This document shows, in pieces, positions 1 to 7,284 of a DNA stretch of 9,214 nt. The stretch spans positions 1 through 9,214 of the forward strand of contig JANYCH010000387.1 of assembly GCA_025360395.1 (NCBI GenBank). The letters are read 5' to 3'. The position numbers and the translations under genes are program-made. The DNA comes from Cytophagales bacterium (lineage in GTDB: Bacteria > Bacteroidota > Bacteroidia > Cytophagales > UBA9547). How positions within the stretch are numbered: position 1 is the stretch's first letter; each line of letters opens with the position of its first letter. The notes under the pieces are model-generated. The model did not search any database and was not told the origin of the DNA. It saw nothing but the letters and a program-made list of their open reading frames with translations.

Positions 1-248
1 ATATTTCCTAAACCTAAAACAGCCGTCCCATTTGTGATAACGGCCACAAGATTGCCTTTTGCAGTGTATTTGTAAACATTTTCAACATTTTCCGCAATTT
101 CTTTGCAAGGTTCTGCCACCCCGGGAGAATATGCAAGTGCCAGGTCCAGCTGGGAACTTAGCATTTTTGTTGGGACTACTTCTATTTTACCTGGTTGGCC
201 TTGAGAATGGTAATTTAAAGCGTCTTCTTTGCGTATGATGATGGACAT
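1..248 (-). CDS. maeB: NADP-dependent malic enzyme, N-terminal part (cut by window edge)
   Basis: Malic enzyme oxidatively decarboxylates malate to pyruvate and CO2 in the cytosol, producing NADPH (MaeB type). Reading the minus strand from the ATG at 248 gives 82 codons starting MSIIIRKEDALNYHSQ. The N-terminal malic-enzyme signature is clear: LAYSPGVAEPC at residues 38-48, with Y40 at the position of the family's catalytic tyrosine, then YTAKGNLVAVITNGTAVLGLGN at 61-82 leading into the substrate and nucleotide core. Bacteroidota homologues are usually about 750 residues with a C-terminal phosphotransacetylase-like domain, but that part lies outside the window, so the hybrid form is an inference. 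The start follows the RES toxin stop by 28 bases. No TAnnTTTG promoter is visible in that gap, so transcription may come from upstream genes or from inside the toxin gene. The family call is very secure; the MaeB versus SfcA subtype rests on the short N-terminus and the motif style. Confidence 0.93.
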   Translation of the reverse strand, partial: MSIIIRKEDALNYHSQGQPGKIEVVPTKMLSSQLDLALAYSPGVAEPCKEIAENVENVYKYTAKGNLVAVITNGTAVLGLGN

Positions 249-276
249 TTTTAATATTAAATGTTTTGATTTTAAA

Positions 277-747
277 TCAGATGCTGCTTTTGGGCAATAA
301 CCTTTCGTCCCAAAAGAAATTCTCATTTCTTATAAGCAATACATTATGGTTATTAAAATCCTCGTGTGCAGTATTAATGATATAATTAGATTCTTGAGGA
401 ATAATAGCTGAAGGAACTTTTAAAATAAGTGATGATCTATTATTATACCAATCAGCACCAATTGATTGGAGCTTAGAGTAAGCTGTTACAAATCTCCAAT
501 TCTCGGGAAGATCGCTTTCCTTAATCTCATTGTATAGCCTGCGATCATCTGATATGGAAATTACCATTACCCGATAAATAATATTTGTAAGTATAGAAGA
601 TCTGTGTACCACCAATTCCAGACTTGACAGAGACCTTGAAGAACCCGTATATAAAACAAACTGCTGATCCTGATTCCACCTTGCAGGTGCCCCCGATGCT
701 ATTAATTTGGAAGAATACTTTTCTAAACTTATCCTGAAAACTTCCAT
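277..747 (-). CDS. RES-domain toxin of an Xre-RES toxin-antitoxin module
   Basis: A 156-residue protein made up of a single RES domain. Characterised RES toxins (for example MbcT) break down cytosolic NAD+ and cause growth arrest until blocked by the partner antitoxin. The visible signature is RWN at residues 23-25, VLYTGSSRSLSSLELVVH at 31-48 and VPSAIIPQESNYIINTAH at 111-128. R23, Y33 and E44 have the spacing of the conserved Arg-Tyr-Glu set of the family, and S113 in the VPS motif is the usual conserved serine. Length is typical and nothing looks truncated, so the toxin is probably intact. The ATG at 747 lies only 2 bases after the antitoxin stop, the usual antitoxin-first order with likely translational coupling. 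It ends 28 bases before maeB. Family assignment is strong; NAD+ degradation by this copy is inferred from the family. Confidence 0.9.
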   Translation of the reverse strand: MEVFRISLEKYSSKLIASGAPARWNQDQQFVLYTGSSRSLSSLELVVHRSSILTNIIYRVMVISISDDRRLYNEIKESDLPENWRFVTAYSKLQSIGADWYNNRSSLILKVPSAIIPQESNYIINTAHEDFNNHNVLLIRNENFFWDERLLPKSSI

Positions 748-749
748 TC

Positions 750-1166
750 TCAGGAATTATCGCCGTATTCAATACCAGTAAGATTGTCATCTACTAACTT
801 GATTCCATTTATAGTTCCAAGAAAATCCAAGGGACTTTTGCCTCCGAAATGATAATTTGGAGTTTCTAGCCATTTATAGAAATTTTCTGAAGTACCAAAA
901 ATATCTATTCCATGTTTCAAAAGTGACAATAACATGATTACATGTTCTTGCAGGTTTGCATTTAATTCCGATGAAGATTCCTTGTATGTTCTGTAAGTTT
1001 TAACATTCAGATTTAACCAATTAGAAAGTATTAAATCGTTATAGTGACTATAATCCTTTAAGGCATTGATGTAATTTCCAGTTATTTTCTGAGAATAAAT
1101 ATACTGAACCACCTGCCCGGGAGTCATTCTTGAAGGGATATCTTTTAAAATGTCTTTGAGGATCAT
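750..1166 (-). CDS. Xre/MbcA/ParS-type antitoxin (DUF2384 toxin-binding domain)
   Basis: Antitoxin partner of the adjacent RES toxin, 138 residues from the chosen start. The N-terminal half is helical, with an Xre-like helix-turn-helix candidate around LILSNWLNLNVKTYRTYK (about residues 46-63). The C-terminal toxin-binding domain is clear: a helix with LLSLLKHGIDIFG (about 81-93), then FYKWLETPNYHFGGKSPLDF (about 97-116) and a final GIKLVDDNLTGIEYGD, which follows the DUF2384 pattern. In this family that domain covers the toxin active site, and the complex represses its own promoter. The reading frame stays open to a TTG at 1172, but the ATG at 1166 is preferred because it is a stronger codon and still includes the whole domain. 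It lies 66 bases after the asmA-like stop, with promoter-like elements and an inverted repeat between them. DNA binding by this copy is an inference. Confidence 0.88.
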   Translation of the reverse strand: MILKDILKDIPSRMTPGQVVQYIYSQKITGNYINALKDYSHYNDLILSNWLNLNVKTYRTYKESSSELNANLQEHVIMLLSLLKHGIDIFGTSENFYKWLETPNYHFGGKSPLDFLGTINGIKLVDDNLTGIEYGDNS

Positions 1167-1169
1167 AAT

Positions 1170-1200
1170 CAAAAATAGGCAAAATTACTTTTAACAACAA
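1170..1200 (-). promoter_or_regulatory. Candidate Bacteroidota promoter(s) of the Xre-RES operon
   Basis: On the minus strand two matches to the -7 consensus TAnnTTTG lie just before the antitoxin ATG: TAATTTTG (1187-1180) and TATTTTTG (1177-1170). TTG triplets at 1200-1198 and 1197-1195 lie 20 and 17 bases upstream of the second, a suitable distance for a -33 element. Use of the second box would start the transcript at or almost at the ATG (leaderless or nearly so); use of the first would leave a leader of roughly ten bases. AT-rich DNA gives such matches by chance, so the position is only a candidate. Confidence 0.45.
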
Positions 1201-1233
1201 GTAAAATTACCTTGAGCAGAGTGTTTTACTTGT
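1197..1233. repeat. Perfect 10-bp inverted repeat between the asmA-like gene and the toxin-antitoxin operon
   Basis: ACAAGTAAAA at 1197-1206 is matched exactly by its reverse complement TTTTACTTGT at 1224-1233, with a 17-base spacer. The right arm ends on the first base of the asmA-like stop codon (1235-1233 on the minus strand), and the left arm adjoins the proposed -33 TTGs of the antitoxin promoter. Two roles are possible. It may be an operator for the Xre antitoxin, since Xre-RES operons are generally autoregulated through inverted repeats near the promoter. It may instead be a weak terminator hairpin after the asmA-like gene, but the stem has only two G-C pairs and no clean U-tract follows on the minus strand, which favours the operator reading. 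Confidence 0.5.
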
Positions 1234-3734
1234 CAATCTATTGTTATCTCCTCTTCCTCATTTACTTCAATTGCTTTTTTCTTTTCATTTTGTATGGGTG
1301 ATCCAGTTTTAAATAAGCTTTTAAATTCTTCTTTTTCCTTTTTCCAGCTGTCTTTCACTTTGTCTTTAACTGCCTGCTTGTCATATGCAACGACGCAATT
1401 ATCTGCCGGACCTGTAATTGTTAGAAACAATGTCGTATTAGTACCCTCTTCTTTGATCGCCCCAAAAACAGCATCAGGGTCTTTTTTCTTAAAGTTTTTA
1501 AGAGACACTCTTAACCTGTAATCCATATCGCCTGCAAAAGTGTGGGTTCCAATAATCCCCACTGTATTCAAGTTAGATTTTATTTCCATATCAGGGATGT
1601 AAATTACTTCCTTCTCTATCCTGATTGTATTTTTTAATTCACTAAAGCGAATATTGGCAAGTTCTTTAGCATCCACATATCTGGCAAGCTTTTGCATAGG
1701 TTCAAAATTATTCAGTTCCCCGTTTTTGATAGAAACATTTAAAAGTGTTTTTAAACTTTTGGTTAAGATGTTATTCTGATTATCTAGCGGGACATACAGG
1801 TCAGCATCCATGGTTATCTGTCCTTTCAGGTTTTCCTTTGTCAGGAAGGTTTGTCCGAAATTATCAAACATATATAATACACTGTCTACATTCACATCTT
1901 TACATTTGGCATTGCCTGTAAACAAAGAAATATTAGGATTAATAAAATCAAGCTTACCATCAAACCTGAAATTTCCCCCTCCGGATTTCATACTTATGTT
2001 ATTAGTAGACAAAACATCATGATAGAGATAAACCCTTCCCGTTACATTTGAAGAAGAGAATTTTTTATAAACCACTTTTTTGACGTCACATTGAAAATAA
2101 AACTTTCCTTCTTTTGGAATGATGCTGGTATTTTGTCCTGATGTTTCTGTTGTCCCTTTTTCCGGAAGGATAAGAAGTTTTTCAAGATCAAGGTTGTTGG
2201 CAAATAATTGCAGTTCGCCTTCAAGATCATTGCTGCTTCCAGCCATGTACATAAGGTAATGGTAGAGATTACCTTTCAGCCTGATGTCCTGACCCTGAGC
2301 TTTTGCCGTTAATTCATGGAGGTATATAGCCTTGTTATCAAAGGAAAATTGTGTCGACAAATTCTGGACAGAAAAATGATTTCCCTTTGTACGAAAGCTG
2401 CAATTGTCAATTTCAAGGTTTCCATAAGAACTAACTTTCTCAAGCGTGCTTTTATGATCCAGGTCTTTTTTATAACCTTCAAAGAAAAGGTCAGTTTTTA
2501 ATTCTCCTTCCAGTGATTCAAGGGTTTCAAACTTGAAAATTTGTTTCAGGCTGCCAAGTTTGAATGAACCGTTGAAATTGAATTTTATATAGGGGTTTAC
2601 AAAGTTTCTTACTTCAAGATCGGAGGTAAAAGTACGGCCGTCTATTGATCCTTGTACATCGTTGAGATGCAGATATGAATATTCACCCAATGATTTTTTT
2701 CCATTGCTGTACTTTCCTGTAAAAGAAATATTTTCAATTTTCTTGCTCAGATCGGGGTGAAAGAAACTGGTATTGTTACATCCAAAATCAAATACTGCTT
2801 CCGGGGCAAAATGTGAGTCCACTTTACCTTTTATTACCCCTTTAAAATAAATATTGCCTTCACTTTTATAAACACCCAATTGCTGGCTGAGGTCTTTTGG
2901 AAGCAAAGCCACAATAGTTTGAATAGTCGTTTCCTTTCCGGTTAGGGCCAATACAATATCCTGACCAGAATTTACCCCAAATTTCCCTTCCAGGTTGAAT
3001 AAGGATGATCCAATGAATATATCAGAAGGTTCTACCTGGTAATAATCTGATGCCCCATTATAAATTATTGAAGTATTAAGCTTGATTTCTCTCGATGCCA
3101 GGTAATCGTGCTTTTCAATGTTTATTTTATGGACAAAAAAGTCGCCCCCTACTTTTACCCCCCAGGACTTGTTATTGGCCAGAAAGTTTGCTTCACCCTT
3201 GCTGCAGAACAAATCGTAAACCTGATGGTTGATCCGGTTTTCAAAAAGGATCCTTACTTTTTTTAAAGTAATCTCTTCGAGGTTAAAAGATACTGTAGAA
3301 TTTGTTTTGACAGAATCGTCTGAAGGGTTTAAAACTGTAAAATTATTTTGACCATCTTCCCTTATTACCAGGTGTATGTCTGCATTTTCAATGATAGTCT
3401 TTGATATTTTGTATTTGCCGTAGTAAACGTCCAGCAAATTGAAGCTTAAAAGTATTTTGTCTGCCAGAAGTAGATGAGAATCGTCGCCTAAAAAAGATCC
3501 TCTCATCTTTATTTTATTAAATTCAAGAGAAACATTAGGAAAGGTTTCCCAAAAATCAATGTCTATCTTTTCTACAACAACTTTGGTATTCAGCTCTTTA
3601 TTTAATTCACCAACAAGGGTGGCAATTATCTTGTCCTTAAACTGATAAAGCAAAAATGAAACTGTTCCCAAGACTAGTGAAAGAACCAGTATTAACCAAA
3701 ACAGAATTTTCAGAATGGAACGAAAAGTCTTCAA
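1233..3734 (-). CDS. AsmA-like inner-membrane-anchored envelope protein
   Basis: An 833-residue AsmA-superfamily protein. A short basic N-terminus is followed by one hydrophobic segment at about residues 7-30 (signal anchor), and the rest should lie in the periplasm. After the anchor comes the usual AsmA opening, with LNTKVVVEKIDIDFWETFPN at about 48-67. A long stretch of alternating beta strands follows. A conserved-looking C-terminal AsmA region at about 650-770 includes NGELNNFEPMQKLARYVDA, FSELKN, YIPDMEIKS and GTHTFAGDMDYRL. It ends in a charged tail with EEEE. AsmA relatives such as TamB and YhdP form long grooves thought to move phospholipids between the membranes; a similar role here is an inference. 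The start must be TTG at 3734: an in-frame TAA lies 18 bases upstream of it and no ATG occurs before the membrane anchor ends. No strong promoter was found upstream; the best -7 match (TAATATTG, 3755-3748) is imperfect. The gene is divergent from the TonB receptor. Confidence 0.85.
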   Translation of the reverse strand: MKTFRSILKILFWLILVLSLVLGTVSFLLYQFKDKIIATLVGELNKELNTKVVVEKIDIDFWETFPNVSLEFNKIKMRGSFLGDDSHLLLADKILLSFNLLDVYYGKYKISKTIIENADIHLVIREDGQNNFTVLNPSDDSVKTNSTVSFNLEEITLKKVRILFENRINHQVYDLFCSKGEANFLANNKSWGVKVGGDFFVHKINIEKHDYLASREIKLNTSIIYNGASDYYQVEPSDIFIGSSLFNLEGKFGVNSGQDIVLALTGKETTIQTIVALLPKDLSQQLGVYKSEGNIYFKGVIKGKVDSHFAPEAVFDFGCNNTSFFHPDLSKKIENISFTGKYSNGKKSLGEYSYLHLNDVQGSIDGRTFTSDLEVRNFVNPYIKFNFNGSFKLGSLKQIFKFETLESLEGELKTDLFFEGYKKDLDHKSTLEKVSSYGNLEIDNCSFRTKGNHFSVQNLSTQFSFDNKAIYLHELTAKAQGQDIRLKGNLYHYLMYMAGSSNDLEGELQLFANNLDLEKLLILPEKGTTETSGQNTSIIPKEGKFYFQCDVKKVVYKKFSSSNVTGRVYLYHDVLSTNNISMKSGGGNFRFDGKLDFINPNISLFTGNAKCKDVNVDSVLYMFDNFGQTFLTKENLKGQITMDADLYVPLDNQNNILTKSLKTLLNVSIKNGELNNFEPMQKLARYVDAKELANIRFSELKNTIRIEKEVIYIPDMEIKSNLNTVGIIGTHTFAGDMDYRLRVSLKNFKKKDPDAVFGAIKEEGTNTTLFLTITGPADNCVVAYDKQAVKDKVKDSWKKEKEEFKSLFKTGSPIQNEKKKAIEVNEEEEITID

Positions 3735-3918
3735 TAGTACCGCTTTACAATATTATACGGAAAATTAACCAGATATAGGCAAACAAAAAATTTAAAGGAT
3801 TTTTAAAGCTAGCGCCATACCACATAATTCCCTTATTGATAATATATGAAATTGTATTTTTATTGAATTGTGTTTTCGGTATTTTAAAAATGACTATTTA
3901 AAGAATCTGTTAAGAAAC

Positions 3919-3949
3919 TTTTATTTCACTAGCAGTTTCCATAGTTTTG
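3919..3949 (+). promoter_or_regulatory. Candidate promoter of the receptor-lipoprotein-bshC operon
   Basis: TAGTTTTG at 3942-3949 is a full match to the Bacteroidota -7 consensus TAnnTTTG. TTTT at 3919-3922, a 3-of-4 match to the -33 TTTG, lies 19 bases upstream, the preferred spacing. Transcription would begin near 3955 and leave a leader of about 14 bases before the ATG at 3969. The box lies in the 234-bp divergent gap (3735-3968), in which I see no other gene, no clear riboswitch and no obvious operator for a metal or extracytoplasmic sigma regulator. Confidence 0.5.
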
Positions 3950-3968
3950 AAATGCTAAACTTAACATC

Positions 3969-6341
3969 ATGATGAACCGTCATTTTTATATTTTCTTTTT
4001 TATAATTTTTGCTATTCAGGTCACAGCCCAGGAGAAGTTTGTTTTAAGTGGTACAGTTAGAGATTCTGCTAATGGAGAAGACATGATTGGGGCAACAATT
4101 TATGTGAAAGAAGCTAATAGTGGAGTGGCGACTAATTCTTATGGTTTCTTCTCTTTAACCTTACCAAGAGGAACTTATACTATATCTGTAAACTATGTTG
4201 GTTATGTTTCTTATGACCAGACTTTAGAATTAAATTCTAATACTAAACTTGATATTGCACTTTATGAACAACGTTTAGAAACGAAAGAGGTTGTCGTAAC
4301 AGCAGAGAGAAAAGACGCACAGGTGAAAAATCTTGAAATGGGCGTAAGTAAATTGGAAATGAAGCAAATAAGCTCTATTCCTCCTTTATTAGGTGAAGTA
4401 GATGTAATCAGGAGCATTCAATTATTGCCTGGTGTTTCCACAGTTGGCGAAGGGGCTTCTGGTTTTAATGTAAGGGGAGGCGGGGTAGACCAAAACCTGA
4501 TACTGCTTGATGAAGCACCTGTCTACAATTCTTCTCACCTTTTTGGTTTCTTTTCAGTTTTCAATCCAGACGCTGTAAAAGATGTAAAACTTTCAAAATC
4601 TGCCATACCTGCACAATACGGAGGTAGGTTATCATCAGTACTTGATGTCAGAATGAAAGAGGGGAATATGAAAAGGGTAAATGTTCAGGGCGGTGTAGGG
4701 GTAATATTCAGTCGTTTAACTGTTGAAGGCCCAATAAAAAAAGATAAAGCTTCTTTTATAATTGCTGGCAGAAGATCTTATGCAGATGTGCTGGCAAGGC
4801 CATTTTTGAAAGGTGACTTTACGAAAGCCAAATTATATTTTTATGACCTGACCGCAAAAACTAATTACATTATCAATAAAAACAACAGGATATTTCTTTC
4901 AGGTTATTTTGGAAGAGATGTGTTTGGCGCAACTGCTGCCACATTCAGTTGGGGAAATTCAACGGCTTCTCTTCGATGGAACCATCTATTTTCCAGTAAG
5001 GTTTTTATGAACCTTACAACATATTACAGCAATTATGATTACAAGCTGGCATTTGGAAAAAAGGGGGAAGATGATTCTTTTGAATGGACCTCCAGGATTC
5101 TTAACTACAGTGTAAAGCCGGATTTTACATGGTTTGTAAATAATAAAAACACAATAACCTTTGGGGCACAAGCTATTTATTACACCTTTAAACCAAGTAA
5201 TGGAATATCGGTATCTAAAGGAAAAACCCGCGATATCAGTTTGCCTTTAAAATATGGGGCTGAAACCGCCATTTATTTGGCCAATGAACAAAAGCTTTCT
5301 CCAAGATTCAGCGTTTCTTATGGATTGCGTTTTTCATTCTTTAATTACCTGGGAGCTGGAAGTGCATATTCATATTCAGAAACATCTGGAAATTATGTAA
5401 GGAATCCAGTATCAGTTCAAAAGTATCAAAGCGGTGAAACTATAACGAGTTATGCTAATCCGGAACCAAGGGCTGCTGTAAATTTTTCCCTCTCTGAAAG
5501 TTCTTCCCTTAAGGCCAGCTACAACCGCATGGCACAGTACATCCATCTTATTTCTAACACTACTGCATCTATCCCACTCGATATTTATACCCCAAGCACA
5601 AACAACCTTAAACCACAATTGTCTGACCAGTATTCAGTTGGGTATTTTAAAAATCTAGGTAAGAATGGAGGAATCGAAACATCCGTAGAAGTTTTTTATA
5701 AAGACATGCAAAACCAACTGGATTATATAGATGGTGCTTCTTTAAACTTTAATCCTAATTTGGAGGGAGAAATAATTCCCGGAATAGGACGTGCTTACGG
5801 CGCTGAATTTTATGTGAAGAAAAATGAAGGCCGGTTTACAGGTTGGATTAGTTATACACTTTCAAAGTCGGAAAGAAAAGTAATGGGAATAAATCAGGAT
5901 AATTGGTATCCGAACAAGTACGACCGCAGGCATAACTTAAGTATAGTTGGTATTTATGAGTTAACGCAAAGATGGAGTGTGGCCGGAACGTTTACCCTTG
6001 GTTCCGGAACACCGTTTACATTTGCAACTGACAAATTTCAGGTACAGGGAATTACAGTTCCTTATAATCCTGGCGACCCGAGAAATAACTACAGGTTGCC
6101 AACTTATCACAGAATCGACCTGTCTGCTACTTTGAAAAGCAAGGTAAGAGAACATAGTTCAAGGATATTTAAAAATTATTCCTGGGAGATGGTTTTTGCT
6201 GTATACAATATTTATGGCAGGAAAAATGCATTTGCCATCCTACCTCGGCAAAATCCTGACGATCCAACCATTAGTGAGTCAGTACGATTCTCAATTTTTG
6301 GCGCTCCGATACCCGCTATAACTTACAACTTCAAATTCTAG
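3969..6341 (+). CDS. TonB-dependent outer-membrane receptor with carboxypeptidase-regulatory-like domain
   Basis: A 790-residue active-transport pore of the outer membrane, powered through TonB-ExbBD; the substrate is unknown. Residues 1-20 form a signal peptide ending VTAQ. Residues 24-100 form a carboxypeptidase-regulatory-like beta domain (SGTVRDSANGEDMIGATIYV, then GTYTISVNYVGY), typical of Bacteroidota receptors. KEVVVTA at 106-112 resembles a TonB box. The plug spans about 137-235 and includes VIRSIQLLPGVSTVGEGASG and FNVRGGG. The barrel fills the rest, with YDRRHN at 651-656, GSGTPFTF at 678-685 and a terminal aromatic (ending NFKF) as required for BAM assembly. It is shorter than SusC proteins (about 1000 residues), and its partner is a DUF4249 lipoprotein rather than SusD, so it belongs to the other common Bacteroidota receptor class. 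Two ATGs begin the frame (3969 and 3972); either could be used. The lipoprotein gene follows after 4 bases. Confidence 0.93.
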   Translation: MMNRHFYIFFFIIFAIQVTAQEKFVLSGTVRDSANGEDMIGATIYVKEANSGVATNSYGFFSLTLPRGTYTISVNYVGYVSYDQTLELNSNTKLDIALYEQRLETKEVVVTAERKDAQVKNLEMGVSKLEMKQISSIPPLLGEVDVIRSIQLLPGVSTVGEGASGFNVRGGGVDQNLILLDEAPVYNSSHLFGFFSVFNPDAVKDVKLSKSAIPAQYGGRLSSVLDVRMKEGNMKRVNVQGGVGVIFSRLTVEGPIKKDKASFIIAGRRSYADVLARPFLKGDFTKAKLYFYDLTAKTNYIINKNNRIFLSGYFGRDVFGATAATFSWGNSTASLRWNHLFSSKVFMNLTTYYSNYDYKLAFGKKGEDDSFEWTSRILNYSVKPDFTWFVNNKNTITFGAQAIYYTFKPSNGISVSKGKTRDISLPLKYGAETAIYLANEQKLSPRFSVSYGLRFSFFNYLGAGSAYSYSETSGNYVRNPVSVQKYQSGETITSYANPEPRAAVNFSLSESSSLKASYNRMAQYIHLISNTTASIPLDIYTPSTNNLKPQLSDQYSVGYFKNLGKNGGIETSVEVFYKDMQNQLDYIDGASLNFNPNLEGEIIPGIGRAYGAEFYVKKNEGRFTGWISYTLSKSERKVMGINQDNWYPNKYDRRHNLSIVGIYELTQRWSVAGTFTLGSGTPFTFATDKFQVQGITVPYNPGDPRNNYRLPTYHRIDLSATLKSKVREHSSRIFKNYSWEMVFAVYNIYGRKNAFAILPRQNPDDPTISESVRFSIFGAPIPAITYNFKF

Positions 6342-6345
6342 TTTT

Positions 6346-7278
6346 ATGAAAAAGATATTTTATTTTATATTTTCCATAATCTCCTTATTTTCCTGTACAG
6401 ATAAGGTTGATTTGAGCAAAAAACTTGATAGCGGGAAAACTGCTCTTGTTGTTGATGCGTTTATAAATGATCTTCCAGAGAAGCAAAAAGTAGTGTTGAC
6501 TTCAACACAATATTATTTCGACAATTCCGGTCCGAAAATGGCGACGGGAGCAACCGTAATATTAACTGATTTAAATACCCGGCAATCGTTCTCTTTTTTA
6601 GAAGGGAATGTGGGAGAATACTATTCAGCCTCAAACGGGAATGAATTTATAATTACCGGGCACGCTTATCAATTAAACGTTTCATATAAGAATGAGAACT
6701 ATGTTTCATATTCTTTTGTTAACCGCGTTGTGCCTATAGACAGTATAACTTTTGAAGCAAGCAAGAAACCTTCCGGCGAAGAAATTCCAGGATATTTTGA
6801 AGCCGAATTCTGGGCAGAAGACATTGAGGGGGCAGGTGACAGGTACTGGATCAGAAGTTATAAAAACGATGTCAGGTTTACTGATGCAAACCATTTGGGC
6901 ATTGCTTATGATGCTTCATCTTTTTCAACAGGAGAGACAGATGGGGTTACTTTCATCTTACCTCTTCGTCAGTTTTTTATAAATGAACAGGATACAACGA
7001 AAAAATGGAAACCAGAACAAAAAATAACAGTTGAAATCTGTTCAATAACCAAAGAAGCTGCCTTTTTCCTTGCACAGGTCGTGACACAATCTTCATTAGG
7101 GAGTGGTACTGGAGTAGGAGGGGCGATTGGTGCTTTGTTTGCTACACCGCCGGCTAATGTACCTACCAACATTAAAAATATAGATGATAGCGGCAATAAG
7201 GCCGTTGGATTTTTCTGTACATCAGCAGTGTACAGGGCGAATACAATTGTTCCGATAAAAGCAATCCGAAAACCATAA
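6346..7278 (+). CDS. DUF4249 outer-membrane lipoprotein, receptor partner
   Basis: A 310-residue lipoprotein. The N-terminus MKKIFYFIFSIISLFSC is a lipoprotein signal with lipobox LFSC, so Cys17 should be lipidated. The mature part fits DUF4249: an early beta segment TALVVDAFINDLPEKQKVVL, a middle region with ATVILTDLNT and GHAYQLNVSYK, and a C-terminal PPANVPTNIKN followed by AVGFFCTSAVYRANTIVPI. The glycine-rich stretch SSLGSGTGVGGAIGAL just before it is probably a loop. DUF4249 genes normally sit directly downstream of a TonB receptor of this size, as here with a 4-base gap. By analogy with SusD the protein may act as a surface lid or substrate-capturing partner, but the family's role is not established as far as I know and no ligand can be read from the sequence. 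It ends 6 bases before the bshC start, in the same reading frame. Confidence 0.87.
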   Translation: MKKIFYFIFSIISLFSCTDKVDLSKKLDSGKTALVVDAFINDLPEKQKVVLTSTQYYFDNSGPKMATGATVILTDLNTRQSFSFLEGNVGEYYSASNGNEFIITGHAYQLNVSYKNENYVSYSFVNRVVPIDSITFEASKKPSGEEIPGYFEAEFWAEDIEGAGDRYWIRSYKNDVRFTDANHLGIAYDASSFSTGETDGVTFILPLRQFFINEQDTTKKWKPEQKITVEICSITKEAAFFLAQVVTQSSLGSGTGVGGAIGALFATPPANVPTNIKNIDDSGNKAVGFFCTSAVYRANTIVPIKAIRKP

Positions 7279-7284
7279 CAATAC

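Noticed and set aside
268..278. Small palindrome GATTTTAAATC at the end of the RES toxin gene as an operator or terminator for maeB.
   Set aside because: Only 5 bp per arm and all but one pair per arm A-T; such palindromes are common in DNA of this composition.
1167..1172. TTG at 1172 as the antitoxin start, giving two extra residues.
   Set aside because: The ATG at 1166 is two codons downstream, keeps the whole domain and is a stronger start; the TTG also overlaps the promoter-like box.
1294..2501. Several short plus-strand open frames (60-75 codons) within the asmA-like gene.
   Set aside because: They lie antisense to a clear long coding region and have no promoter, no family resemblance and no conserved composition.
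3748..3783. TAATATTG (3755-3748, minus strand) with TTTG (3783-3780) as a promoter for the asmA-like gene.
   Set aside because: The -7 box has a mismatch in the TTTG core and the spacer is 24 bases, outside the usual range, so it is too weak to list.
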